The notes beneath the pieces were generated by a model. The model saw only the letters and a list, made by a program, of their open reading frames with translations. It was not told the origin of the DNA and did no database searches. A DNA stretch of 64,000 nt. Source: Bugulina stolonifera (lineage: Eukaryota > Bryozoa > Gymnolaemata > Cheilostomatida > Bugulidae). Shown here one piece after another: positions 42,201 to 55,010 of the stretch. A program made the translations under genes and the position numbers. Every line of letters starts with the position of its first letter. The first letter of the stretch is position 1. The stretch lies in assembly GCA_935421135.1 (NCBI GenBank), contig OW285196.1:62001-126000 (forward strand), in the 5' to 3' direction.

Positions 42201-45200
42201 AAAACAAGTAGGACAAGTTATTTATAACATACACTGTACATGTCCTAACAATCCTAAGATCTGAACAGATACCCGAGTATAAACTCACATATTATATGGC
42301 AATAAATAGAGATGGCAGTAAATAATCACTGTAGCACCACAATATCTTTGAGCAGTCATTTTTTTAAACTGGTTGGTTTTATTTCACTAACATAATATAG
42401 AGCAGTTCATGCATCTATTACCTCCCTACGCCGTAGCAATGACAACCACCTCAATTCACTCCTATCCTCTCACTAGAAGGACACAGTTGTTTCCAGTCAT
42501 ACTCAGCGCGCTCTCTGGTGACTGACTTTTAATAGCAGCTGTGTTTATTCTCTGGTGGGCAGAAATGGTTCAGTCTATAGATGAGCTCAAGCAAGCTAAA
42601 ACAAGTAGGACAAGTTATTTATAACATACACTGTACATGTCCTAACAATCCTAAGATCTGAACAGATACCCGAGTATAAACTCACATATTATATGGCAAT
42701 AAATAGAGATGGCAGTAAATAATCACTGTAGCACCACAATATCTTTGAGCAGTCATTTTTTTAAACTGGTTGGTTTTATTGCAATAACATAATATAGAGC
42801 AGTTCATGCATCTATTACCTCCCTACGCCGTAGCAATGACAACCACCTCAATTCACTCCTATCTTCTCACTAGAAGGACACAGTTCTTTCCAGTCATACT
42901 CAGCGCGCTCTCTGGTGACTGACTTTTAATAGCAGCTGTGTTTATTCTCTGGTGGGCAGAAATGGTTCAGTCTATAGATGAGCTCAAGCAGGCTAAAACA
43001 AGTAGGACAAGTTATTTATAACATACACTGTACATGTCCTAGCAATCCTAAGATCTGAACAGATACCCGAGTATAAACTCACATATTATATGCCAATAAA
43101 TAGAGATGGCAGTAAATAATCACTGTAGCACCACAATATCTTTGAGCAGTCATTTTTTTAAACTGGTTGGTTTTATTTCACTAACATAATATAGAGCAGT
43201 TCATGCATCTATTACCTCCCTACGCCGTAGCAATGACAACCACCTCAATTCACTCCTATCCTCTCACTAGAAGGACACAGTTGTTTCCAGTCATACTCAG
43301 CTCACTCTCTGGTGACTGACATTTCATAGCAGCTGTGTTTATTCTTTGGTGGGCAGAAATGGTTCAGTCTATAGATATGCTCAAGCAAGCTAAAACAAGT
43401 AGGACAAGTTATTTATAACATACACTGTACATGTCCTTAACAATCCTAAGATCTGCACAGATACCCAAGTATAATCTCACATTTTGTATGACAATAGAGA
43501 TGGCAGTAAATAATCACTTAGTAGCACTACAATATTATCTTTGAGCACTCATTGTAAACTGTTTGGTTTTATTTCACTAACATAATATAGAGCAGTTCAT
43601 GCATCTATGACCTCCCTACGCCGTAGGAATGACAACCACCTCCATCCACTCCTATCCTCTCACTAGAAAGGGACATATGTTTCCAGTCATACTCATCTTG
43701 CTCTCTGGTGATTAACTTTTACTAGCCGCTGTGTATATCCTCTGGTGGGCAGAAATGATTCAATCTATAGATGAGCTCAAACAAGCTAAAACAAGTAGGA
43801 CAAGTTATTTATAACATACACTGTACATGTCCTAACAATCCTAGGATCTGCACAGATGCCCGAGTATAATCTCACAGTTTACATTTATATGACAATAGAA
43901 ATAACAGTAAACAATCAATGTACTACTACAATGTCTTTGAACAGTCATATTCATGGGTTGGTTTTATTTTATTAACATAATATAGAACAATTCATGCATC
44001 TATTACCTCCCTAAGCCGTAGCAATGACAACCCCCTCAATTCACTCCTATCCTCTCACTAGAAGGACACAGATGTTTCCAGTCATACTCAGCTCCCTCTC
44101 TGGTGACTGACTTTTAATAGCAGCTGTGTTTATTTACTGGTGGGCAGAAATGGTTAAGTCTATAGATGAGCTCAAGCGAGCTGAAACAGGTAGGACAGGT
44201 TATTTATAACATACACTTTGCATGTACGAACAACCCTAATATCTCCACAGATACCCGAATATAATCTCACAGTTTACATGTATATGACAATAGAAATAAC
44301 CGTAAACAATCAATGTACCACTACAATGTCTTTGAACAGTCATATTCATGTGTTGGTTTTATTTTATTAACATAATATAGAACAATTCATGCATCTACTT
44401 GTATTACCTCCCTAAGCCGTAGGAATGACAACTGCCGCAATTCACTGCTATCCTCTCACTAGAAGGACACATTTAGTTCCAGTCATACTCAGCTCGCTCT
44501 CTGGTGACTGACTTTTACTAGCAGCTGTGTTTATTCTCTGGTGGGCAGAAATAATTCAGTCTATAGAGAGCTCAAGCAAGCTAAAACAAGTAGGACAAGT
44601 TATTTATAACATACACTGTACATGTCCTAACAATCCTAAGATCTGAACAGATACCCGAGTATAAACTCACATATTATATGGCAATAAATAGAGATGGCAG
44701 TAAATAATCACTGTAGCACCACAATATCTTTGAGCAGTCATTTTTTCAACCTCGTAGGTTATATTTCACTAACATAATATAGAGCAGTTCATGCATCTAT
44801 TACCTCCCTACGCCGCAGCAATGACAACCACCTCAATTCACTCCTATCCTCTCACTAGAAGGACACAGTTGTTTCCAGTCATACTCAGCTCGCTCTCTGG
44901 TGACTGACTTTTACTAGCAGCTGTGTTTATTCTCTGGTGGGCAGAAATAATTCAGTCTATAGTGAGCTCAAGCAAGCTAAAACAAGTAGGGCAAGTTATT
45001 TATAACATACACTGTACATGTCCTTAACAATCCTAAGATCTGCACAGATACCCGAGTATAATCTCACATATTATATGGCAATAAATAGAGATGGTAGTAA
45101 ATAATCACTGTAGCACCACAATATCTGTGAGCAGTCATTTTATACTGTTTGGTTTTATTTCACTAACATAATATAGAGCAGTTCATGCATCTATTACCTC

Positions 45201-48200
45201 CCTACGCCGTAGCAATGACAACCACCTGAATTCACTCCTATCCTCTCACTAGAAGGACACAGTTGTTTCCAGTCATACTCAGCGCGCTCTCTGGTGACTG
45301 ACTTTTAATTGCAGCTGTGGTTATTCTCTGGTGGGCAGAAATGGTTCAGTCTATAGATGAGCTCAAGCAGGCTAAAACAAGTAGGACAAGTTATGTATAA
45401 CATACACTGTACATATCCTTAACAATCCTAAGATCTGCACAGATACCCGAGTATAATCTCACATATTATATGGCAATAAATAGAGATGGTAGTAAATAAT
45501 CACTGTAGCACCACAATATCTGTGAGCAGTCATTTTATACTGTTTGGTTTTATTTCACTAACATAATATAGAGCAGTTCTTGCATCTATTACCTCCCTAC
45601 GCCGTAGCAATGACAACCACCTCAATTCACTCCTATCCTCTCACTAGAAGGACACAGTTGTTTCCAGTCATACTCAGCTTGCTCCCTGGTAATTGACTTT
45701 TACTAGCAGCTGTGTTTATTCTCTGGTGGGCAGAAATAATTCAGTCTATAGTGAGCTCAAGCAAGCTAAAACAAGTAGGACAAGTTATTTATAACATACA
45801 CTGTACATGTCCTTAACAATCCTAAGATCTGCACAGATACCCGAGTATAATCTCACATATTATATGGCAATAAATAGAGATGGTAGAAAATAATCACTGT
45901 AGCACCACAATATCTGTGAGCAGTCATTTTATACTGTTTGGTTTTATTTCACTAACATAATATAGAGCAGTTCATGAATCTATTACCTCCCTACGCCGTA
46001 GCAATGACAACCACCTCAATTCACTCCTATCCTCTCACTAGAAGGACACAGTTGTTTCCAGTCATACTCAGCTTGCTCCCTGGCAATTGAGTTTTACTAC
46101 CAGCTGTGTCCATCCACTGATGGGCAGAAATGATTCAGTCTATAGCTGAGCTCAAACAAGCTAAAACAGGTAGGACAGGCTATTCATAATTTACACTGTA
46201 CTTGTACTAACCATCATAAGGTCTGCACAGATAACCAGATATAATCTCACATTTTGTATGACAATGGAGATGGCAGTAAATAATCACTGAGTAGCACTAC
46301 AATATTATCTTTGAGCACTCATTGTAAACTGTTTGGTTTTATTTGACTAACATAATATAGAGCAGTTCATGCATCTATTACCTCCCTATGCCGTAGAAAT
46401 CACAACCACCTCAATTCAGTCCTATCCTCTCACTAGAAGGACACAGTTGTTTCCAGTCATACTCAGCTCGCTCTCTGGTGACTGACTTTTACTAGCAGCT
46501 GTGATTTTTCTCTGGTGGGCAGAAATGGTTCAGTCTATAGATGAGCTCAAGCAAACTAAAACAAGTAGGACAAGTTATTTATAACATACACTGTACATGT
46601 CCTAACAATCCTAAGATCTGCACAGATACCCGAGTATAATCTCACATATTATATGACAATAAATAGAGATGGCAGTAAATAATCACTGAGTAGCACTACA
46701 ATATCTTTGAGCAGTCATTTTAAACTAGTTGGTTTTATTTCACTAACATAATATAGAGCAGTTCATGCATCTATGACCTCCCTACGCCGTAGGAATGACA
46801 ACCACCTCCATCCACTCCTATCCTCTCACTAGAAGGACACAGTTGTTTCAGTCATACTCAGCTCGCTCTCTGGTGACTGACTTTTACTAGCAGCTGTGAT
46901 TTTTCTCTGGTGGGCAGAAATGGTTCAGTCTATAGATGAGCTCAAGTGAGCTAAAACAGGTAGGACAGGTTATTTATAACACACACTTTGCATGTACGAA
47001 CAACCCTAAGTTCTCCACAGATACCCGAATATAATCTCACAATTTACATGTATATGACAATAGAATTAACTGTAAACAATCAATGTACCACTACAATGTC
47101 TTTGAACAGTCATATTCATGGGTTGGTTTTATTTTATTAACATAATATAGAACAATTCATGCATCTACTTGTATTACCTCCCTAAGCCGTAGGAATGACA
47201 ACTGCCGCAATTCACTGCTATCCTCTCACTAGAAGGACACATTTAGTTCCAGTCATACTCAGCTCGCTCTCTGGTGACTGACTTTTACTAGCAGCTGTGT
47301 TTATTCTCTGGTGGGCAGAAATAATTCAGTCTATACTGAGCTCAAGCAAGCTAAAACAAGTAGGACAAGTTATTTATAACATACACTGTACATGTCCTAA
47401 CAATCCTAAGATCTGAACAGATACCCGAGTATAAACTCACATATTATATGGCAATAAATAGAGATGGCAGTAAATAATCACTGTAGCACCACAACATCTT
47501 TGAGCAGTCATTTTTTTAAACTGGTTGGTTTTATTTCACTAACATAATATAGAGCAGTTCATGCATCTATTACCTCCCTACGCCGTAGCAATGACAACCA
47601 CCTCAATTCACTCCTATCCTCTCACTAGAAGGACACAGTTGTTTCCAGTCATACTCAGCGCGCTCTCTGGTGACTGACTTTTAATAGCAGCTGTGTTTAT
47701 TCTCTGGTGGGCAGAAATGGTTCAGTCTATAGATGAGCTCAAGCAAGCTAAAACAAGTAGGACAAGTTATTTATAACATACACTGTACATGTCCTAACAA
47801 TCCTAAGATCTGAACAGATACCCGAGTATAAACTCACATATTATATGGCAATAAATAGAGATGGCAGTAAATAATCACTGTAGCACCACAATATCTTTGA
47901 GCAGTCATTTTTTTAAACTGGTTGGTTTTATTGCAATAACATAATATAGAGCAGTTCATGCATCTATTACCTCCCTACGCCGTAGCAATGACAACCACCT
48001 CAATTCACTCCTATCTTCTCACTAGAAGGACACAGTTCTTTCCAGTCATACTCAGCGCGCTCTCTGGTGACTGACTTTTAATAGCAGCTGTGTTTATTCT
48101 CTGGTGGGCAGAAATGGTTCAGTCTATAGATGAGCTCAAGCAGGCTAAAACAAGTAGGACAAGTTATTTATAACATACACTGTACATGTCCTAGCAATCC

Positions 48201-51200
48201 TAAGATCTGAACAGATACCCGAGTATAAACTCACATATTATATGCCAATAAATAGAGATGGCAGTAAATAATCACTGTAGCACCACAATATCTTTGAGCA
48301 GTCATTTTTTTAAACTGGTTGGTTTTATTTCACTAACATAATATAGAGCAGTTCATGCATCTATTACCTCCCTACGCCGTAGCAATGACAACCACCTCAA
48401 TTCACTCCTATCCTCTCACTAGAAGGACACAGTTGTTTCCAGTCATACTCAGCTCACTCTCTGGTGACTGACATTTCATAGCAGCTGTGTTTATTCTTTG
48501 GTGGGCAGAAATGGTTCAGTCTATAGATATGCTCAAGCAAGCTAAAACAAGTAGGACAAGTTATTTATAACATACACTGTACATGTCCTTAACAATCCTA
48601 AGATCTGCACAGATACCCAAGTATAATCTCACATTTTGTATGACAATAGAGATGGCAGTAAATAATCACTTAGTAGCACTACAATATTATCTTTGAGCAC
48701 TCATTGTAAACTGTTTGGTTTTATTTTACTAACATAATATAGAGCAGTTCATGCATCTATTACCTCCCTACGCCGTAGCAATGACAACCACCTCAATTCA
48801 GTCCTATCCTCTCACTAGAAGGACACAGTTGTTTCAGTCATACTCAGCTCGCTCTCTGGTGACTGACTTTTACTAGCAGCTGTGATTTTTCTCTGGTGGG
48901 CAGAAATGGTTCAGTCTATAGATGAGCTCAAGCAAGCAAAGACAAGTAGGACAAATCATTTATAACATACACTGTACATTTCCTAACAATCCGAAGATCT
49001 GCACAGATACACGAGTATAATCTCACATATTATATGGCAATAAATAGAGATGGCAGTAAATAATCACTGTAGCACCACAATATCTTTGAGCAGTCATTTT
49101 AAACTGTTTGGTTTTTTTTCACTAACATAATATAGAGCAGTTCATGCATCTATTACCTCCCTACGCCGTAGGAATGACAACCACCTCCATCCACTCCTAT
49201 CCTCTCACTAGAAGGACACATATGTTTCCAGTCATACTCATCTTGCTCCCTGGTAATTGACTTTTACTACCAGCTGTGTCTATCCACTGGTTGGGAGAAA
49301 TGATTCAGTCTATAGCTGAGCTCAAACAAGCTAAAACAGGTAGGACAGGCTATTTATAATTTACACTGTACTTGTCCCAACCATCATAAGGTCTGCACAG
49401 ATAACCGCGAATATAATCTCACATTTTGTATGACAATAGAGATGGCAGTAAATAATCACTGAGTAGCACTACAATATGTTTGAGCAGTCATTTTAAACTA
49501 GTTGGTTTTATTTCACTAACATAATATAGAGCAGTTCATGCATCTATTACCTCCATACGCCGTAGCAATGACAATCACCTCAACTCACTCCTATCCTCTC
49601 ACTAGAAGGACACAGATGTTTCCAGTCATGCTCAGCTCGCTCTCTGGTGATTAACTTTTACTAGCCGCTGTGTATATCCTCTGGTGGGCAGAAATGATTC
49701 AGTCTATAGATGAGCTCAAACAAGCTAAAACAAGTAGGACAAGTTATTTATAACATACACTGTACATGTCCTAACCATCCTAGGATCTGCACAGATACCC
49801 GAGTATAATCTCACAGTTTATATGTATATGACAATAGAAATTACAGTAAACAATCAATGTACTACCACAATGTCTTTGAACAGTCATATTCATGGGTTGG
49901 TTTTATTTTATTAACGTAATATAGAACAATTCATGCATCTACTTGTATTACCTCCCTAAGCCGTAGGAATGACAACTGCCGCAATTCACTGCTATCCTCT
50001 CACTAGAAGGACACACTTAGTTCCAGTCATACTCAGCTCGCTCTCTGGTGACTGACGTTTACTAGCAGCTGTGTTTATTCTCTGGTGGGCAGAAATAATT
50101 CAGTCTATAGTGAGCTCAAGCAAGCTAAAACAAGTAGGACAAGTTATTTATAACATACACTGTACATGTCCTAACAATCCTAAGATCTGAACAGATACCC
50201 GAGTATAAACTCACATATTATATGGCAATAAATAGAGATGGCAGTAAATAATCACTGTAGCACCACAATATCTTTGAGCAGTCATTTTTTTAAACTGGTT
50301 GGTTTTATTTCAATAACATAATATATAGCAGTTCATGCATCTATTACCTCCCTACGCCGTAGCAATGACAACCACCTCAATTCACTCCTATCTTCTCACT
50401 AGAAGGACACAGTTGTTTCCAGTCATACTCAGCGCGCTCTCTGGTGACTGACTTTTAATAGCAGCTGTGTTTATTCTCTGGTGGGCAGAAATGGTTCAGT
50501 CTATAGATGAGCTCAAGCAGGCTAAAACAAGTAGGACAAGTTATTTATAACATACACTGTACATGTCCTAACAATCCTAAGATCTGAACAGATACCCGAG
50601 TATAAACTCACATATTATATGGCAATAAATAGAGATGGCAGTAAATAATCACTGTAGCACCACAATATCTTTGAGCAGTCATTTTTTTAAACTGGTTGGT
50701 TTTATTTCACTAACATAATATAGAGCAGTTCATGCATCTATTACCTCCCTACGCCGTAGCAATGACAACCACCTCAATTCACTCCTATCCTCTCACTAGA
50801 AGGACACAGTTGTTTCCAGTCATACTCAGCTCACTCTCTGGTGACTGACTTTTCATAGCAGCTGTGTTTATTCTCTGGTGGGCAGAAATGGTTCAGTCTA
50901 TAGATATGCTCAAGCAAGCTAAAACAAGTAGGACAAGTTATTTATAACATACACTGTACATGTCCTTAACAATCCTAAGATCTGCACAGATACCCAAGTA
51001 TAATCTCACATTTTGTATGACAATAGAGATGGCAGTAAATAATCACTTAGTAGCACTACAATATTATCTTTGAGCACTCATTGTAAACTGTTTGGTTTTA
51101 TTTTACTAACATAATATAGAGCAGTTCATGCATCTATTACCTCCCTACGCCGTAGCAATGACAACCACCTCAATTCAGTCCTATCCTCTCACTAGAAGGA

Positions 51201-54200
51201 CACAGTTGTTTCAGTCATACTCAGCTCGCTCTCTGGTGACTGACTTTTACTAGCAGCTGTGATTTTTCTCTGGTGGGCAGAAATGGTTCAGTCTATAGAT
51301 GCGCTCAAGCAAGCAAAGACAAGTAGGACAAGTCATTTATAACATACACTGTACATTTCCTAACAATCCGAAGATCTGCACAGATACACGAGTATAATCT
51401 CACATATTATATGGCAATAAATAGAGATGGCAGTAAATAATCACTGTAGCACCACAATATCTTTGAGCAGTCATTTTAAACTGTTTGGTTTTTTTTCACT
51501 AACATAATATAGAGCAGTTCATGCATCTATTACCTCCCTACGCCGTAGGAATGACAACCACCTCCATCCACTCCTATCCTCTCACTAGAAGGACACATAT
51601 GTTTCCAGTCATACTCATCTTGCTCCCTGGTAATTGACTTTTACTACCAGCTGTGTCTATCCACTGGTTGGGAGAAATGATTCAGTCTATAGCTGAGCTC
51701 AAACAAGCTAAAACAGGTAGGACAGGCTATTTATAATTTACACTGTACTTGTCCCAACCATCATAAGGTCTGCACAGATAACCGCGAATATAATCTCACA
51801 TTTTGTATGACAATAGAGATGGCAGTAAATAATCACTGAGTAGCACTACAATATGTTTGAGCAGTCATTTTAAACTAGTTGGTTTTATTTCACTAACATA
51901 ATATAGAGCAGTTCATGCATCTATTACCTCCATACGCCGTAGCAATGACAATCACCTCAACTCACTCCTATCCTCTCACTAGAAGGACACAGATGTTTCC
52001 AGTCATGCTCAGCTCGCTCTCTGGTGATTAACTTTTACTAGCCGCTGTGTATATCCTCTGGTGGGCAGAAATGATTCAGTCTATAGATGAGCTCAAACAA
52101 GCTAAAACAAGTAGGACAAGTTATTTATAACATACACTGTACATGTCCTAACCATCCTAGGATCTGCACAGATACCCGAGTATAATCTCACAGTTTATAT
52201 GTATATGACAATAGAAATTACAGTAAACAATCAATGTACTACCACAATGTCTTTGAACAGTCATATTCATGGGTTGGTTTTATTTTATTAACGTAATATA
52301 GAACAATTCGTGCATCTACTTGTATTACCTCCCTAAGCCGTAGGAATGACAACTGCCGCAATTCACTGCTATCCTCTCACTAGAAGGACACACTTAGTTC
52401 CAGTCATACTCAGCTCGCTCTCTGGTGACTGACGTTTACTAGCAGCTGTGTTTATTCTCTGGTGGGCAGAAATAATTCAGTCTATAGTGAGCTCAAGCAA
52501 GCTAAAACAAGTAGGACAAGTTATTTATAACATACACTGTACATGTCCTAACAATCCTAAGATCTGAACAGATACCCGAGTATAAACTCACATATTATAT
52601 GGCAATAAATAGAGATGGCAGTAAATAATCACTGTAGCACCACAATATCTTTGAGCAGTCATTTTTTCAAACTGGTAGGTTTTATTTCACTAACATAATA
52701 TAGAGCAGTTCATGCATCTATTACCTCCCTACGCCGTAGCAATGACAACCACCTCAATTCAGTCCTATCCTCTCACTAGAAGGACACAGTTGTTTCAGTC
52801 ATACTCAGCTCGCTCTCTGGTGACTGACTTTTACTAGCAGCTGCGATTTTTCTCTGGTGGGCAGAAATGGTTCAGTCTATAGATGAGCTCAAGCAAGCAA
52901 AGACAAGTAGGACAAGTCATTTATAACATACACTGTACATTTCCTAACAATCCGAAGATCTGCACAGATACACGAGTATAATCTCACATATTATATGGCA
53001 ATAAATAGAGATGGCAGTAAATAATCACTGTAGCACCACAATATCTTTGAGCAGTCATTTTAAACTGTTTGGTTTTTTTTCACTAACATAATATAGAGCA
53101 GTTCATGCATCTATTACCTCCCTACGCCGTAGGAATGACAACCACCTCCATCCACTCCTATCCTCTCACTAGAAGGACACATATGTTTCCAGTCATACTC
53201 ATCTTGCTCCCTGGTAATTGACTTTTACTACCAGCTGTGTCTATCCACTGGTTGGGAGAAATGATTCAGTCTATAGCTGAGCTCAAACAAGCTAAAACAG
53301 GTAGGACAGGCTATTTATAATTTACACTGTACTTGTCCCAACCATCATAAGGTCTGCACAGATAACCGCGAATATAATCTCACATTTTGTATGACAATAG
53401 AGATGGCAGTAAATAATCACTGAGTAGCACTACAATATGTTTGAGCAGTCATTTTAAACTAGTTGGTTTTATTTCACTAACATAATATAGAGCAGTTCAT
53501 GCATCTATGACCTCCCTACGCCGTAGGAATGACAACCACCTCCATCCACTCCTATCCTCTCAATAGAAGGAGACATATGTTTCCAGTCATACTCATCTTG
53601 CTCTCTGGTGATTAACTTTTACTAGCCGCTGTGTATATCCTCTGGTGGGCAGAAATGATTCAATCTATAGATGAGCTCAAACAAGCTAAAACAAGTAGGA
53701 CAAGTTATTTATAACGTACACTGTACATGTCCTAACAATCCTAGGATCTGCACAGATACCCGAGTATAATCTCACAGTTTACATGTATATGACAATAGAA
53801 ATAACAGTAAACAATCAATGTACTACTACAATGTCTTTGAACAGTCATATTCATGGGTTGGTTTTATTTTATTAACGTAATATAGAACAATTCATGCATC
53901 TACTTGTATTACCTCCCTAAGCCGTAGGAATGACAACTGCCGCAATTCACTGCTATCCTCTCACTAGAAGGACACACTTAGTTCCAGTCATACTCAGCTC
54001 GCTCTCTGGTGACTGACGTTTACTAGCAGCTGTGTTTATTCTCTGGTGGGCAGAAATAATTCAGTCTATAGTGAGCTCAAGCAAGCTAAAACAAGTAGGA
54101 CAAGTTATTTATAACATACACTGTACATGTCCTAACAATCCTAAGATCTGAACAGATACCCGAGTATAAACTCACATATTATATGGCAATAAATAGAGAT

Positions 54201-54719
54201 GGCAGTAAATAATCACTGTAGCACCACAATATCTTTGAGCAGTCATTTTTTCAAACTGGTAGGTTTTATTTCACTAACATAATATAGAGCAGTTCATGCA
54301 TCTATTACCTCCCTACGCCGTGGCAATGACAACCACCTCAATTCAGTCCTATCCTCTCACTAGAAGGACACAGTTGTTTCCAGTCATACTCAGCTCACTC
54401 TCTGGTGACTGACTTTTAATAGCAGCTGTGTTTATTCTCTGGTGGGCAGAAATGGTTCAGTCCATAGATGAGCTCAAGCGAGCTAAAACAGGTAGGACAG
54501 GTTATTTATAACATACACTTTGCATGTACGAACAACCCTAAGATCTCCACAGATACCCGAATATAATCTCACAATTTACATGTAATGTATATGACAATAG
54601 AATTAACCGTAAACAATCAATGTACCACTACAATGTCTTTGAACAGTCATATTCATGGGTTGGTTTTATTTTATTAATATAATATAGAACAATTCATGCA
54701 TCTACTTGTATTACCTCCC

Positions 54720-54722
54720 TAA
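54720..54722. other. Target-site duplication TAA, left copy
   Basis: TAA precedes the element terminus AGCTGCATGTACAC and is repeated at 59261-59263. Three-base TWA duplications are typical of PIF/Harbinger transposons. Confidence 0.92.
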
Positions 54723-54773
54723 AGCTGCATGTACACTGCACCGAATCTGTTCAGATTTGTCCACTCCCGACAA
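54723..54773 (+). repeat. Left terminal inverted repeat, Harbinger
   Basis: It starts AGCTGCATGTACAC-T-GCACCGAATC, then TTCAGATT and CTCCCGACAA. It matches the reverse complement of 59210-59260 at about 44 of 51 positions, with the outer 14 bases identical. Confidence 0.93.
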
Positions 54774-55010
54774 GCTCAGATAGCGCAACTCCCTTGTCAA
54801 CGGATGAACAGAAAATAGAGCCGATTATAAATGTGCGGGCTGTGACGTTGTTGTAAGCTAATTGGTCAAGTTGAAGCTAAGGTTCTTTACAAAGCTTGAG
54901 GATCACAGCTATGAATAATTGAGTTCTTTTGCGTAGCCCTAGGAGATCATTATTTTTCTACGTCCATGTGGCCAAAGCTTACCTAATTTATTTATTAATT
55001 TATTTTTGGA
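54774..55010 (+). promoter_or_regulatory. Presumed 5' region of the Harbinger transposase gene
   Basis: These 237 bp lie between the left terminal repeat and the proposed transposase start. They contain TGACGTTG (near 54843), similar to a CRE half-site, and ATTGGTCAAGTTG (near 54861), an inverted CCAAT box. A related ATTGGTCAATTG (59102-59113) and a full CRE lie near the other end, so the two promoters may share control elements. No clear TATA box was assigned. The promoter role is inferred from position only. Confidence 0.4.

Larger units (their letters stand above)
14649..54722. repeat. Satellite array, block 2 (about 100 monomers)
   Basis: This is the main, uninterrupted 40-kb stretch of the same roughly 395.7-bp satellite. 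Class A and class B monomers are joined by a third class with TTTTGTATGACAAT, GAGTAGCACTACAATATTATC and GCACTCATTGTAAACTG. A diagnostic variant, CGTAGGTTATATTTC in place of the usual GGTTGGTTTTATTTC, sits at about 19421, 22585, 24961, 28125, 30895, 33665, 36830, 39601 and 44753. Every gap equals a whole number of monomers (8, 6, 8, 7, 7, 8, 7, 13). Block duplications with offsets of about 3164, 5540, 8705 and 5152 bp follow from this. I see no gene, RNA gene or further inserted element inside. The block ends where the Harbinger element enters. Confidence 0.97.
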
